Below are positions 54,890-63,995 of a DNA stretch of 64,000 nucleotides, in pieces. Within the stretch, counting starts at the first letter, position 1; every line of letters begins with the position of its first letter. Below the pieces are notes generated by a model, which was given only the letters and a program-made list of their open reading frames with translations, ran no database searches and was not told the origin of the DNA. The stretch covers positions 1 to 64,000 of the forward strand of contig DGAD01000027.1 of the NCBI GenBank assembly GCA_002382805.1, in the 5' to 3' direction. Position numbers and translations under genes: made by a program. The stretch comes from Clostridiales bacterium UBA4039. GTDB lineage: Bacteria > Bacillota > Clostridia > Lachnospirales > Vallitaleaceae.

Positions 54890-56860
54890 ATGAATAAAGC
54901 AATGCTAGAAACACTTGAATTTTATAAAATACTCGAAAACATCGAAGGCTTTGCGATTGCTGATGAAGCAAAAGCTATTATTCGAAAGATTACGCCAACA
55001 ACAGATTATGAGCGTATCGAACAACAGATGGAAGAGACGACGCAGGCGCGCAATATTTTAAATGCATCGACATCAATTCCTTTATTAGGCAATAATCATA
55101 TTGAACAGCTTCTTATCAAGGTAGATAAAAACGGTATTTTACAACCGGAAGAACTTGAAAGTATGTACCATATGATGGTGACAACGGACAAGATGAAGCG
55201 ATTTATGCAAGAGCAACAGTTTTTGGCGCCGACGATTACAGCGTATGCTTTGAGCATGTATGAGTATAAGGAGATAAAAGAAGAAATCAATCGATGTATT
55301 TATCAACATCGTGTGGACGATAAAGCGAGTCCAAACCTTGGAAAAATCCGAAAGCAAAAGCAGATTGTCGAAGGACGTATGAAGACAAAGCTTGAGACAA
55401 TGACTAGCTCAGCGAAGATAAAAAAATATCTACAAGATAATACGGTAACCATGAAAAATAATCGATATGTTCTTCAAGTAAAAGCCAATTATAAGCAGAT
55501 GATTCCAGGAACAATCGTTGAAAAATCAACGACGGGATCGACTTATTTTGTTGAACCGATAGCGATTAGTCGATACCAAGAGGAGCTACAGCAGCTTGTG
55601 GTTGAAGAAGAGCAAGAGATTTATCAGATTTTAGCGTATTTAACCGCATTGATCTATGAGCAAATTGTAGGTATCAAAATCACGCTTGAGACATTTATTA
55701 CCTATGACGTTATTTTTGCAAAGGCAAAATATAGTCAATCCATTAATGCAAGGAGTGTAAAGTTAAATACGGATAACCGTATTCAGATTGTTCAGGGACG
55801 TCATCCTCTTTTGGGACATGAAGCGGTAGCACTTGACTTTGACATTGGTGTAGGTTATCAAGGACTGGTTATCACCGGTCCAAACACAGGCGGGAAAACA
55901 GTAGCGCTAAAAACAGTAGGACTTTTTACAGCGATGGTGCAATCAGGAATTCATGTACCGGTGGATGAAGGAAGTGAATTTGCGATATACGGACAAATCC
56001 TTGTTGATATTGGTGATGGTCAAAGTATTGAGCAATCTTTGAGTACATTTTCGGCACATATTCAGCAAATCATCCGAATTCTCAAATCGGCAAATCCGTA
56101 TAGCCTCGTTATCTTAGATGAGATTGGCTCAGGAACAGACCCTGTAGAAGGTGAGGGCTTAGCCATAGCTATACTAGAGAAGCTCTACGAACAAGGTGCT
56201 ACTATTTTAGCAACGAGCCATTATGGCCAAGTTAAAACGTTTGCCAAAGAACATGTAGGATTTATCAATGGCAAGATGGACTTTGATGTAGTCTCTCTTC
56301 AACCGACGTATCAGTTAATTATGGGAGAGGCAGGAGAAAGTAATGCTTTTGTCATAGCACTAAGGCTTGGAATGGAAGAACAGTTAATTCAACGTGCACA
56401 CATAAAGACGTATAACAAACCATATCAACGTTTTGAAAGCCATAACATCAGTGCGCCCAAGCAAATAGTAACAGGAATAAAAGCTAAAAAACCAAAAACA
56501 ATCAAACCGATAGATGCTAAAGTGACAGAGGACGATAATAAGAGACTAGCATCACAAGAGAATATACAAATACGTCCCTATCAGCAAGGAGATCAGGTAG
56601 AGATTGCATCTATGCATGCCAAAGGTATTGTATATGAACAAGAAAATCATAAACAAGAAGTTACCGTGTTGGTTAAGGATAAAAAAGTAACGCTGCATCG
56701 ACGGATGTTAACGCTTAAAATAGCAGCAGAACAACTATACCCAGAAGGTTATGATTTTGACATTCTATTCAAGTCAAAAGCATATCGCAAAAATAATAAA
56801 TTAATGAGTCGAAAATATGTAAAGAACCAAAGTTATGAAATTGACCCGAATGACTTATAG
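54890..56860 (+). CDS. MutS2-like ATPase without coiled coil and Smr domain
   Basis: The 656-residue protein starts like MutS2 (MLETLEFYKILENIEGFA) and has the MutS-type ATPase: Walker A GPNTGGKT near residue 331, signature STFSAHIQQI near 384, Walker B LVILDEIGSGTDP near 406, and ATSHYGQVKTFA near 440. After the ATPase it lacks the long helical region of MutS2 and goes to a basic linker and a KOW-like beta region (about 563-625), with no C-terminal Smr nuclease. MutS2 of Bacillus acts on stalled ribosomes; splitting depends on the ATPase. This shortened form could keep that activity without mRNA or DNA cleavage, an inference. ATG 54890 follows GGAGG. A leader-peptide region lies upstream. 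Confidence 0.8.
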   Translation: MNKAMLETLEFYKILENIEGFAIADEAKAIIRKITPTTDYERIEQQMEETTQARNILNASTSIPLLGNNHIEQLLIKVDKNGILQPEELESMYHMMVTTDKMKRFMQEQQFLAPTITAYALSMYEYKEIKEEINRCIYQHRVDDKASPNLGKIRKQKQIVEGRMKTKLETMTSSAKIKKYLQDNTVTMKNNRYVLQVKANYKQMIPGTIVEKSTTGSTYFVEPIAISRYQEELQQLVVEEEQEIYQILAYLTALIYEQIVGIKITLETFITYDVIFAKAKYSQSINARSVKLNTDNRIQIVQGRHPLLGHEAVALDFDIGVGYQGLVITGPNTGGKTVALKTVGLFTAMVQSGIHVPVDEGSEFAIYGQILVDIGDGQSIEQSLSTFSAHIQQIIRILKSANPYSLVILDEIGSGTDPVEGEGLAIAILEKLYEQGATILATSHYGQVKTFAKEHVGFINGKMDFDVVSLQPTYQLIMGEAGESNAFVIALRLGMEEQLIQRAHIKTYNKPYQRFESHNISAPKQIVTGIKAKKPKTIKPIDAKVTEDDNKRLASQENIQIRPYQQGDQVEIASMHAKGIVYEQENHKQEVTVLVKDKKVTLHRRMLTLKIAAEQLYPEGYDFDILFKSKAYRKNNKLMSRKYVKNQSYEIDPNDL

Positions 56861-56940
56861 TCGAGGAACACAATTCCCATATGTACGAGAATCTGTTATG
56901 ATATAGGGTATAACGAATGTATGGATATGGGAGGATTACC

Positions 56941-57891
56941 ATGATGAATTTAGCTAAACTCAATGATAAAATCCGGACACTTCAACACGAAATTGAAGGC
57001 AACAAAGTGTTGATTGATCGGCTTCATAGTGCAAAAAAATCACTCAAAGAGCGCGAAGATGAAAAAAAACATATTGAACAACGATTGCAAAAAGAAGAAA
57101 AAGATGTAGCGATGCTAAAAGGTTTAAGCTTTGCCAATCTTTGGCATACGCTAGTCAATAACAAGACGGAGCGTATGCATGAGGAAGAAAAAGATGTTCT
57201 TAAAGTTAAACAAGAACTTGATCGTATTGATGCCGAAATCATAGCAGAGCAAGAAGAGATTCAGCGCGTAGAAGGACAAGTCCAATCCTTGGATCAGCTT
57301 GAAGATGGCTATAAAGCCCTTATTCAAGAAAAAAAGACAGCACTAGAAAATAGCGGTAGTGATGTATGGGAAAAAATAGAAATGATTGAACATCAAGTTG
57401 AAGAAATTTTACATCAGATAAAAGAACTTGGGGAGGCGCTACATGAAGGAGAAAAAGCGTTAAGTCAATCCGATGATATATTAAGTTCCTTACAATCGGC
57501 GGCAAATTGGGGAACATATGACATGTTTGGTGGCGGAATGCTTGCAACGATGGCAAAACGTAGTCACATGGATGAAGCACAGAAAAAAATATATACATTC
57601 CAAAACACCCTGCGACGCTATAATCAAGAGTTGCAAGATGTGGGAGAGGCATATTTGGAAGCGTTTTCACATGATGGATTTTTACGATTTGCTGATTGGT
57701 TTTTTGATGGATTCTTTGTGGATTGGACGGTGCAAAGTGAGATCAATCAAGCCAAAGATCAAGTAAGTCAGACCAAACAGGCAATTAGCAATCTCCAACA
57801 ACAGCTGAATCAGCAATTTCAAGAGTGTGAAAAGAAAATGGAGCGGCTATTACGTGAAGAAGAAGCACTTGTTGTTAATGCAGAAGAATAA
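56941..57891 (+). CDS. coiled-coil protein of unknown function
   Basis: The 316-residue protein is almost wholly helical and charged: long coiled coils at about residues 1-60, 70-185 and 265-312, with a less charged middle (about 190-262) containing a WGTYDMFGGGMLATMAKRSHMDEA stretch and an aromatic run FADWFFDGFFVDW near residues 245-257. No signal peptide or catalytic motif is seen. The start at 56941 follows GGGAGG by six bases. It lies about 80 bases after the MutS2-like gene on the same strand and could share its transcript. Not identified. Confidence 0.65.
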   Translation: MMNLAKLNDKIRTLQHEIEGNKVLIDRLHSAKKSLKEREDEKKHIEQRLQKEEKDVAMLKGLSFANLWHTLVNNKTERMHEEEKDVLKVKQELDRIDAEIIAEQEEIQRVEGQVQSLDQLEDGYKALIQEKKTALENSGSDVWEKIEMIEHQVEEILHQIKELGEALHEGEKALSQSDDILSSLQSAANWGTYDMFGGGMLATMAKRSHMDEAQKKIYTFQNTLRRYNQELQDVGEAYLEAFSHDGFLRFADWFFDGFFVDWTVQSEINQAKDQVSQTKQAISNLQQQLNQQFQECEKKMERLLREEEALVVNAEE

Positions 57892-57935
57892 TGTTAGAAT
57901 AGGTGTGCATTAGTAAGATTAAGGAAGGTGGAATT

Positions 57936-59228
57936 ATGGATAAAATACAAGATTATTTTGAATTTATGAAATCTGCGACGACAGCAGTACAAAGTATAGA
58001 TACAGTAAAACAAAGGTTTAATGCCAAGGGTTTTACTGAAATTAAACTGGAAGACTTATGGATGCTAGAACCAGGCAAAAAATACTATGTGTCACCTTAT
58101 CCATCCATGATGATTGCATTTACCATGGGAAAAGCTCGATTTATAACCAAAGGCTTCAACATTATTGCCGCACATACAGATAATCCGGCGCTTCGTATTA
58201 AACCTGAACCGGAAGTGGTTGAAGAAGGGATGCTTACCCTTAATGTTGAAAAGTATGGAGGTCCGATATTAAATACATGGTTTGATCGTCCCCTTTCAAT
58301 TGCAGGACGAGTAGCAGTAAAAAGCGAAGAGATTTTAAAACCAAACATACTGCATGTGGACTTAAAGCGTCCGATTATGACCTTGCCTAATATTGCAATA
58401 CATATGAATAAGACGGTCAACAAAGGACAAGAGATTAAGATACAAAAAGAAATGCAACCTTTACTAACGAATTTAGTTGAAGAGCAAGTAGGTAAAGATT
58501 ATCTATTGAATATTATCGCAGATGAGTTAAATATTCATCCTTCTGAGATTCTGGATATGGACCTTTTTGTCTATTGTGCAGAAGAGGGCATTATTGTAGG
58601 GGCAAATGAAGAATATATCTCATGCCCTCGTATTGATGATTTGGCCATGGTCTATGCGGCAATGGAAGCGCTTATTGAATCCGATCACCATGAAGGCATT
58701 AACATGGCTGTCTTTTTTGATCATGAAGAGATTGGAAGTATGACGAAGCAAGGCGCAGATTCTATGTTACTTGCTACGGTTATAGAGCGTATTCGTATGG
58801 GTATGAATCGAACCCAAGAACAGTTTTCAAGACAGACCATGGAAAGCTTTGTCATATCAGCGGATGGAGCACATGGATTACATCCAAATTATAAGGAAAA
58901 AAATGATATAACCAATAAACCAATTATCAACGGAGGAATTGCCATTAAGATTAGTGGGAATAAATCGTATGCATCTGATGTAGAGTCTATTGCCGCTTTT
59001 CAACAACTATGCGACTATGCAGGCGTCAAATATCAGAAGTTTATTAATCACTCAGATGAAGCCGGAGGAAAAACACTGGGACCATTATTGACACAATATA
59101 TGCCGGTGCATGTTGTAGATGTTGGAGTACCTATGCTTGCAATGCACTCAACACGTGAGCTTATGGGTAGGGAAGACTTCTTAGACACCCTTGAGATTTT
59201 CAAAAGTTTTTATAAAATGCACGACTAA
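57936..59228 (+). CDS. M18 family aminopeptidase
   Basis: The 430-residue metallopeptidase has the M18 pattern: AAHTDNPALRIKP near residue 72 (first metal His and Asp), the acidic YCAEEGIIVGAN segment near 213, CPRIDDLAMVYA near 230, and FFDHEEIGSMTKQGADS near residues 256-273. A late HSTREL segment carries the last ligand. It removes N-terminal amino acids from peptides in the cytoplasm. ATG 57936 follows GAAGGTGG; an upstream in-frame extension lacks a site. It follows the coiled-coil gene by 44 bases, and may be cotranscribed. Confidence 0.93.
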   Translation: MDKIQDYFEFMKSATTAVQSIDTVKQRFNAKGFTEIKLEDLWMLEPGKKYYVSPYPSMMIAFTMGKARFITKGFNIIAAHTDNPALRIKPEPEVVEEGMLTLNVEKYGGPILNTWFDRPLSIAGRVAVKSEEILKPNILHVDLKRPIMTLPNIAIHMNKTVNKGQEIKIQKEMQPLLTNLVEEQVGKDYLLNIIADELNIHPSEILDMDLFVYCAEEGIIVGANEEYISCPRIDDLAMVYAAMEALIESDHHEGINMAVFFDHEEIGSMTKQGADSMLLATVIERIRMGMNRTQEQFSRQTMESFVISADGAHGLHPNYKEKNDITNKPIINGGIAIKISGNKSYASDVESIAAFQQLCDYAGVKYQKFINHSDEAGGKTLGPLLTQYMPVHVVDVGVPMLAMHSTRELMGREDFLDTLEIFKSFYKMHD

Positions 59229-59259
59229 ATATCAAATATGTATGGGAATGATAATTGCG

Positions 59260-59288
59260 TTGCATCACTTTGAAGCGTATGCTATAAT
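59260..59288 (+). promoter_or_regulatory. promoter of the DegV gene
   Basis: TTGCAT (59260-59265) and TATAAT (59283-59288) are 17 bases apart, with AGAAGGAG before the start at 59344. Confidence 0.65.
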
Positions 59289-59343
59289 ATATGGTAATTA
59301 ATACTACATCTCGATTTGCGAGAAAGAGAAGGAGATAAACTTC

Positions 59344-60183
59344 ATGAAATACAAAATTATAGGTGATAGCTCATGTGATATAAGTGATGCAATGCGTCAA
59401 GAGATGAGTATAGAGTTGGTTCCGCTGACGCTCGAAGTGGATGGCGTACGTTATGTGGATGATGATACTTTGGATGTGGCTTATTATATGCAAAAAGCAA
59501 ATGCCAGTTCCACAGTACCAAAATCTTCTTGTCCATCTCCCGATGATTACATGCAGGCGATGGCGGGGGAAGAAGATGGCGTATTCGTTATCACTTTAAG
59601 TTCAGAATTAAGTGGAAGCTATGGCAGTGCAATGCTAGCAAAAACAATGGTTCAAGAAAAAAATCCTGAAAAGAAAATTCATATTATTAATAGTCGAAGT
59701 GCATGTTCTGGTGAGGCACTACTCGCACTAAAGCTCTATGAATGTACTCAATCAAACATGGAGTTTGAAGATATTGTAGAGGAGATAGAAGCGTTTCGTG
59801 ATGCGATGCAGACCGTTTTTGTACTTGAACGTATTGATCATTTGCAAAAAGCAGGACGTATGTCAAAAATGAAAGCAACGATTGCCAATATGCTTCATAT
59901 CAAGTTGATTCTTCGTGCAACAGACAAAGGTGAGATTGACCTTGTGTCACAGGCAAGAGGAACAAAAAAAGCCATAGATAAAATGATCAAATCCATTGGA
60001 GAAATTGGAACGGTAACCAAAGACAAGGTTGTAGTCATCGCCCATTGCCAGGCTCAAGAACGTGGTGAGCAGGTTAGAGAAAAAGTCCAGGAGCTTTATG
60101 AGTTTAAGGAAGTCATTCTTGTGGCGATGCGAGGGTTAAGTTCTAATTATGCTAATATTGGTGGAATTGTAATAGCCTATTAA
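59344..60183 (+). CDS. DegV family fatty-acid-binding protein
   Basis: The 279-residue protein has the DegV start IIGDSSCDIS (near residue 5), the SSCPSPDDYMQA segment (near residue 60) and TLSSELSGSYGSA (near residue 83) where a bound fatty acid headgroup is held, and ends with a GLSSNYANIGGI segment. DegV proteins bind fatty acids and can act as FakB partners of FakA kinase for host or free fatty acids. No FakA is in the window. It has its own promoter and terminator. Confidence 0.92.
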   Translation: MKYKIIGDSSCDISDAMRQEMSIELVPLTLEVDGVRYVDDDTLDVAYYMQKANASSTVPKSSCPSPDDYMQAMAGEEDGVFVITLSSELSGSYGSAMLAKTMVQEKNPEKKIHIINSRSACSGEALLALKLYECTQSNMEFEDIVEEIEAFRDAMQTVFVLERIDHLQKAGRMSKMKATIANMLHIKLILRATDKGEIDLVSQARGTKKAIDKMIKSIGEIGTVTKDKVVVIAHCQAQERGEQVREKVQELYEFKEVILVAMRGLSSNYANIGGIVIAY

Positions 60184-60220
60184 AGAAGAGTCAAGCAAAA
60201 GAACGTATGTGATAATAGAG

Positions 60221-60258
60221 AAAAAGATGTGTGCAATACATTGCATTCATCTTTTTTT
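60221..60258 (+). terminator. terminator after the DegV gene
   Basis: AAAAAGATG and CATCTTTTT pair, with an inner TGCAAT/ATTGCA stem, followed by a T-run. Confidence 0.85.
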
Positions 60259-60320
60259 GTTCTGTGATGGGGAAGTTTACATGAACATTCACCTATACAT
60301 TATAGGGCATATTTCCTTTC

Positions 60321-60349
60321 TTGCTTTCTTAAGGAAGTAAGGGTATAAT
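60321..60349 (+). promoter_or_regulatory. promoter of the PHP-domain gene
   Basis: TTGCTT (60321-60326) and TATAAT (60344-60349) are 17 bases apart. Confidence 0.6.
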
Positions 60350-60412
60350 GTGGGTGTGACTTTTGAGAAGTAAAGAGTTAATGTGATTATTAATAGAAAG
60401 GTAAGGAATTCA

Positions 60413-61129
60413 TTGAAGATATATTTTGACGTACATACGCACACGACAGCAAGTGGACATGCTTATAGCTCACTTGAAGAAAACATACGTGTTGCCAAAG
60501 AAAAAGGATTGACCTACTATGGTGTGTCGGACCATGCACCGATGATGCCGGGGTCAACGCATTTGTTTTATTTTCAAAATCTAAAGGTACTACCACGCAA
60601 GATGTATGGTGTTAATATCTTACGTGGTGTAGAAGCCAATATCATTGATGAGGATGGACGTATTGATATGCTGCCTTCTGGGTTAGAACATCTAGACTAT
60701 GTTATTGCAAGTCTACATCCGCCATGCATTGATTATGGAACGATAGAAGCCAATACCAATGCTATCATTGGTGCCATTAAGAATCCAAAAGTAAATATCA
60801 TCGGTCACCCGGATGATAGCCGATATCCCTTGGATTATGAAAAAATCGTTAAAGCAGCTAAAGAGTACAAGGTCATGCTTGAGATTAATAATAGCTCTTT
60901 GGTTCCGGGAAGTTTTCGTGCGGGAGCTAAGGAGAATGTACAGACCATCTTAAAGTGGGCAAAAGTATATCAGGTTCCGGTTATCTTAAGCTCAGATGCC
61001 CATGTGTCATGTGACGTAGGAAATTTTGACTATGCGTTAGAGGCGATTGAAGAAGCAGAGTTCCCAGAAGAACTTGTGATTAACACAAATGTTGACCTGT
61101 TTTTAAACTATATCGCTTTACGTTATTAA
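60413..61129 (+). CDS. PHP-domain phosphoesterase (YcdX-like)
   Basis: The 238-residue metal-dependent hydrolase has PHP motifs in order: DVHTHTTASGHAYS (residues 5-18), GVSDHAPMMP (near 37), RGVEANI (near 72), IASLHPP, NIIGHPDD (near 133) and SSDAHVS (near 194). These histidines and acids form a trinuclear metal site. The family includes phosphatases of the YcdX group; the substrate is unknown. TTG 60413 is proposed with AAGGAA five to six bases before; GTG at 60383 is possible but less well placed. The yerC-like gene follows after about 50 bases. Confidence 0.88.
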   Translation: MKIYFDVHTHTTASGHAYSSLEENIRVAKEKGLTYYGVSDHAPMMPGSTHLFYFQNLKVLPRKMYGVNILRGVEANIIDEDGRIDMLPSGLEHLDYVIASLHPPCIDYGTIEANTNAIIGAIKNPKVNIIGHPDDSRYPLDYEKIVKAAKEYKVMLEINNSSLVPGSFRAGAKENVQTILKWAKVYQVPVILSSDAHVSCDVGNFDYALEAIEEAEFPEELVINTNVDLFLNYIALRY

Positions 61130-61177
61130 TTTAATGTGATAAAATTTAGGTATAACCTTATTTAAAGGAGAATAGAT

Positions 61178-61477
61178 ATGAGCAAAAAGATAAAATCCGA
61201 GGAAGTCGATCTTCTATTTCAATCTGTCCTTGCACTAGAGACGATTGAAGAATGCTATTTGTTTTTTGAAGATGTATGCACAGTCAATGAATTACATTCA
61301 TTAGCACAACGTCTTCAGGTGGCAAAAATGTTAAGAGGACAACATACATATTTAGAGATAGCAGAAAAAACCGGAGCTTCAACAGCAACAATTAGTCGAG
61401 TGAATCGCTCACTTAACTATGGGAATGACGGATATGATATGGTCTTTCAACGTATAAACATCGAAGAAGAAGAGTAA
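61178..61477 (+). CDS. YerC/YecD (TrpR-like) transcriptional regulator
   Basis: The 99-residue protein belongs to the TrpR/YerC family: two helices (EEVDLLFQSVLALETIEEC) and a helix-turn-helix with NELHSLAQRLQVAKMLRGQHTYLEIAEKTGAS (in two parts, residues 36-66), ending in TISRVNRSLNYGNDGY. Unlike true TrpR, the role of the Gram-positive proteins in tryptophan control is not established. It lies just after the PHP-domain gene in the same direction and is followed by a terminator, so the two are probably one unit. Confidence 0.88.
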   Translation: MSKKIKSEEVDLLFQSVLALETIEECYLFFEDVCTVNELHSLAQRLQVAKMLRGQHTYLEIAEKTGASTATISRVNRSLNYGNDGYDMVFQRINIEEEE

Positions 61478-61492
61478 GAAGGACATATTTTG

Positions 61493-61525
61493 ACAGACTA
61501 ATTCATGGCGAGTTAGTCTGTTTTT
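61493..61525 (+). terminator. terminator after the yerC-like gene
   Basis: ACAGACTAA (61493-61501) and TTAGTCTGT (61513-61521) pair over nine bases, followed by T residues. Confidence 0.85.
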
Positions 61526-61561
61526 GAGTTTAATGAAGAAAAAAGCGAGGAGGTCGTAAGC

Positions 61562-62239
61562 ATGTACAGTATTAATCTCTTATTTGTAGAAGATGATGAA
61601 CGGATCCGAGAAATTGTACGCAAATATTTTGAAAAAGAGTCGTTTCATCTGTATGAAGCGGGAACAGGAAAACAAGCACAGCAATTATTAGAAGAACAAG
61701 ACTTTCATTTGATTATTTTAGATGTCATGTTACCGGATACAGATGGTTGGTCGCTACTTAAGGGGATTCGAAGAGAAAAAGATGTTCCTGTAATTATGCT
61801 TACGGCGCGTAGCGAGGAAGAGGACAAACTATTTGGGTTTGAGCTTGGCGCAGATGACTATATCACGAAGCCTTTTAGTACACGCTTACTCTTAGCAAGG
61901 GTCAAAGCAGTGCTTAAGCGCAATAATATTCAATCGGTTCATCATGAGATTCAGATAAATGGTATACGCATGAATAAGGACTATCGACAGGTCTATGTCG
62001 GTGATCAAAAACTGGATTTGACCCCTATTGAGTATAGTCTCTTAATGTATTTTATGGATAACTTAAATATTGCCCTAAGCCGAAATCAAATCTTAAATCA
62101 TGTTTGGGGATATGATTATTTTGGTGATGAGCGCACGGTAGATACGCATGTCAAACGGTTGCGAAAAAAACTGCTTACTCAAAGCGATTGTATTGAAACG
62201 ATTCGTGGACATGGATATAGGATGGTGAAGGACGAATGA
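61562..62239 (+). CDS. OmpR/PhoB-family response regulator
   Basis: The 225-residue protein has a receiver domain (acidic pair EDDER near residue 9, phosphoacceptor Asp54 in LIILDVMLPDTDGW, Thr in MLTARSEEED and Lys in YITKPFS) and a C-terminal winged helix (about 128-223, with LTPIEYSLLMYFMDN and RTVDTHVKRLRKKL). It is the partner of the kinase gene that overlaps its stop by four bases. AGGAGG is close to the start. Target genes are unknown. Confidence 0.95.
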   Translation: MYSINLLFVEDDERIREIVRKYFEKESFHLYEAGTGKQAQQLLEEQDFHLIILDVMLPDTDGWSLLKGIRREKDVPVIMLTARSEEEDKLFGFELGADDYITKPFSTRLLLARVKAVLKRNNIQSVHHEIQINGIRMNKDYRQVYVGDQKLDLTPIEYSLLMYFMDNLNIALSRNQILNHVWGYDYFGDERTVDTHVKRLRKKLLTQSDCIETIRGHGYRMVKDE

Positions 62240-63615
62240 AAAGATCAATAGCCAGACAGATATTTATGGTTTTTTTAGGATTTGTTATCGCCTTATTTAT
62301 TTTTTCAGGGATAGCGATACGTTTTTTTCTTCCAAACTATTACCGCAATCAAAAAATGAATGAACTGGAATCTTATACCCAGATGATTATTGAAGCCAAA
62401 GACCAGAATAAAGCGCTAGAAGAAATCATTGTTCTGTTTGATCAAATGCGCCAAGAGATTGGTGGAGAGGTATATACGATTGATGGGAAAGGGCAGGCAA
62501 GCGACATGTTTCGCCGGGGATTAGGACGCAATCGTCCAACGCTTGAACATAACTATACATGGGAAGAAGATATTCTCAGTGAAACCTATGAGAATAAGCT
62601 AGGCGTTCGCATCTATGCCTTTGGTATCATATATGATAATCAACGCCTTGTGTATGAAGTATCCATCACTTCCCTTGAAGAAGCAGTACATGTAATGATG
62701 CAGTTTTTTGTCTACTTGTTTGTCATTGGATTGATGATAAGTGTGATTGGAGCGTTTTTTATCTCAAGGCAGATCTCTAAACCCATACAAGAATTAAATG
62801 CGCTGGCACTACAAATGAAAGATAAAAAGGTGCATGATGTGATACTGTCGACGCGAGAAGATGAAATCGGTCAGCTCAATCAGTCCCTTATGCTGATGTA
62901 TCAAGAACTGTTGTCCAATATTCAGCGCCTGGAGTCTGAACTGACAAAAGAACGCGCAGTAGAAAAAATGAAAAAGCAGTTTTTAGCTCAGGCAACCCAT
63001 GAATTAAAAACCCCGATTTCAGTGATTCGTGGTTATGCAGAACTGGTATATGATGGAATATATAAAGACGAGGAAGAACGAGACCACTATATAACCAGTA
63101 TCTATAATGAGACAGAAGCTATTAGCGGATTGATTAATGAGATTTTAGATTTTTCTAAAATGGAAAATGGATTTTTTAAGATTTATCCAAGTGCAGTGGA
63201 TACAAGTGCTTGGGCAGACCATATCATAAAAACATATGAAGAATATATTAAAATCCATGGTTTAGAGGTGGTCTGTGAGATGCGCCTTAATCATGACATG
63301 ATAGACATAGACACAAACCGCATGGAGCAAGTCATAAAGAACCTTATTGCAAATGCGGTTGAACATGCGAAATCAAAGGTCATTATAACATTTGCATGGG
63401 TCAATCAGCGACTCTATATTGCAGTAGAAAATGATGGTCCACCGATTGCATCTGAAGATATGCCCTATATTTTTGACAGCTTTTACAAACGTTCCGGAAA
63501 AAAATCAGGGACAGGATTAGGACTTGCAATTGTCAAACAAATTGTTCTTCTCCATCATGGAGATTATCGCGTCGAAAACACGGAAGAAGGCGTTCGATTT
63601 ACTGTGGTTATCTAG
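62236..63615 (+). CDS. HAMP-HisKA sensor histidine kinase
   Basis: The 459-residue kinase has a membrane helix near residues 9-30, an extracytoplasmic sensing domain (about 31-150), a second helix (about 155-176), a HAMP linker (about 177-235), HisKA with the phosphoacceptor in ATHELKTPISVIRGYAEL (near residue 255) and a HATPase with N-box IKNLIANAVEHA and G-box GTGLGLAIVKQIV. It controls the OmpR-type regulator encoded just upstream. The signal is unknown. Its stop overlaps the 3' end of the convergent last gene by four bases. Confidence 0.95.
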   Translation: MKRSIARQIFMVFLGFVIALFIFSGIAIRFFLPNYYRNQKMNELESYTQMIIEAKDQNKALEEIIVLFDQMRQEIGGEVYTIDGKGQASDMFRRGLGRNRPTLEHNYTWEEDILSETYENKLGVRIYAFGIIYDNQRLVYEVSITSLEEAVHVMMQFFVYLFVIGLMISVIGAFFISRQISKPIQELNALALQMKDKKVHDVILSTREDEIGQLNQSLMLMYQELLSNIQRLESELTKERAVEKMKKQFLAQATHELKTPISVIRGYAELVYDGIYKDEEERDHYITSIYNETEAISGLINEILDFSKMENGFFKIYPSAVDTSAWADHIIKTYEEYIKIHGLEVVCEMRLNHDMIDIDTNRMEQVIKNLIANAVEHAKSKVIITFAWVNQRLYIAVENDGPPIASEDMPYIFDSFYKRSGKKSGTGLGLAIVKQIVLLHHGDYRVENTEEGVRFTVVI

Positions 63616-63995
63616 GACTTTTTCTTCGTCTTTTGGGGTGCCTCTTCTTTGAGATAGTCATCAATTAATGAAGTAATCATGTGCTTTTGGGCAGAGGCCT
63701 GTATAGTAAATAGATAGGAGGTTGCAAAGATAGAGAGCAGTTTACGCTGTTTTTCATCCTTGACATCTTTAAAGAGGTCTTGTGCAACCTTGACGGTCTC
63801 TGTCGTGTGGTTTTCAAAAAGTGAAAAATGGGCAGCTTCGGTTGCTACAATCGCATCATGAAGCTCCTTCAAATTATCAAACCCTTCGGGTTTTTTTGTC
63901 TCTTCAGACATAAACATGTCTTGAATTGGAGTTAAGAGCTCCTTAATATCTCCAATAGATAAAATCGGTTTGAGGTAGTAGATAAACAGCATCAA
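63612..63995 (-). CDS. unidentified helical protein at the window edge (possibly partial)
   Basis: The reading frame encodes 127 residues on the minus strand and runs to the window edge, so the true start may lie outside; the first candidate codons are TTG (63995) and ATG (63992). The N-terminal part is hydrophobic (LFIYYLKPIL); the rest is charged and helical with an end rich in Lys (APQKTKKKS). No known domain is recognised. It overlaps the histidine kinase gene tail to tail by four bases, with no terminator between them. Confidence 0.5.
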   Translation of the reverse strand: MMLFIYYLKPILSIGDIKELLTPIQDMFMSEETKKPEGFDNLKELHDAIVATEAAHFSLFENHTTETVKVAQDLFKDVKDEKQRKLLSIFATSYLFTIQASAQKHMITSLIDDYLKEEAPQKTKKKS

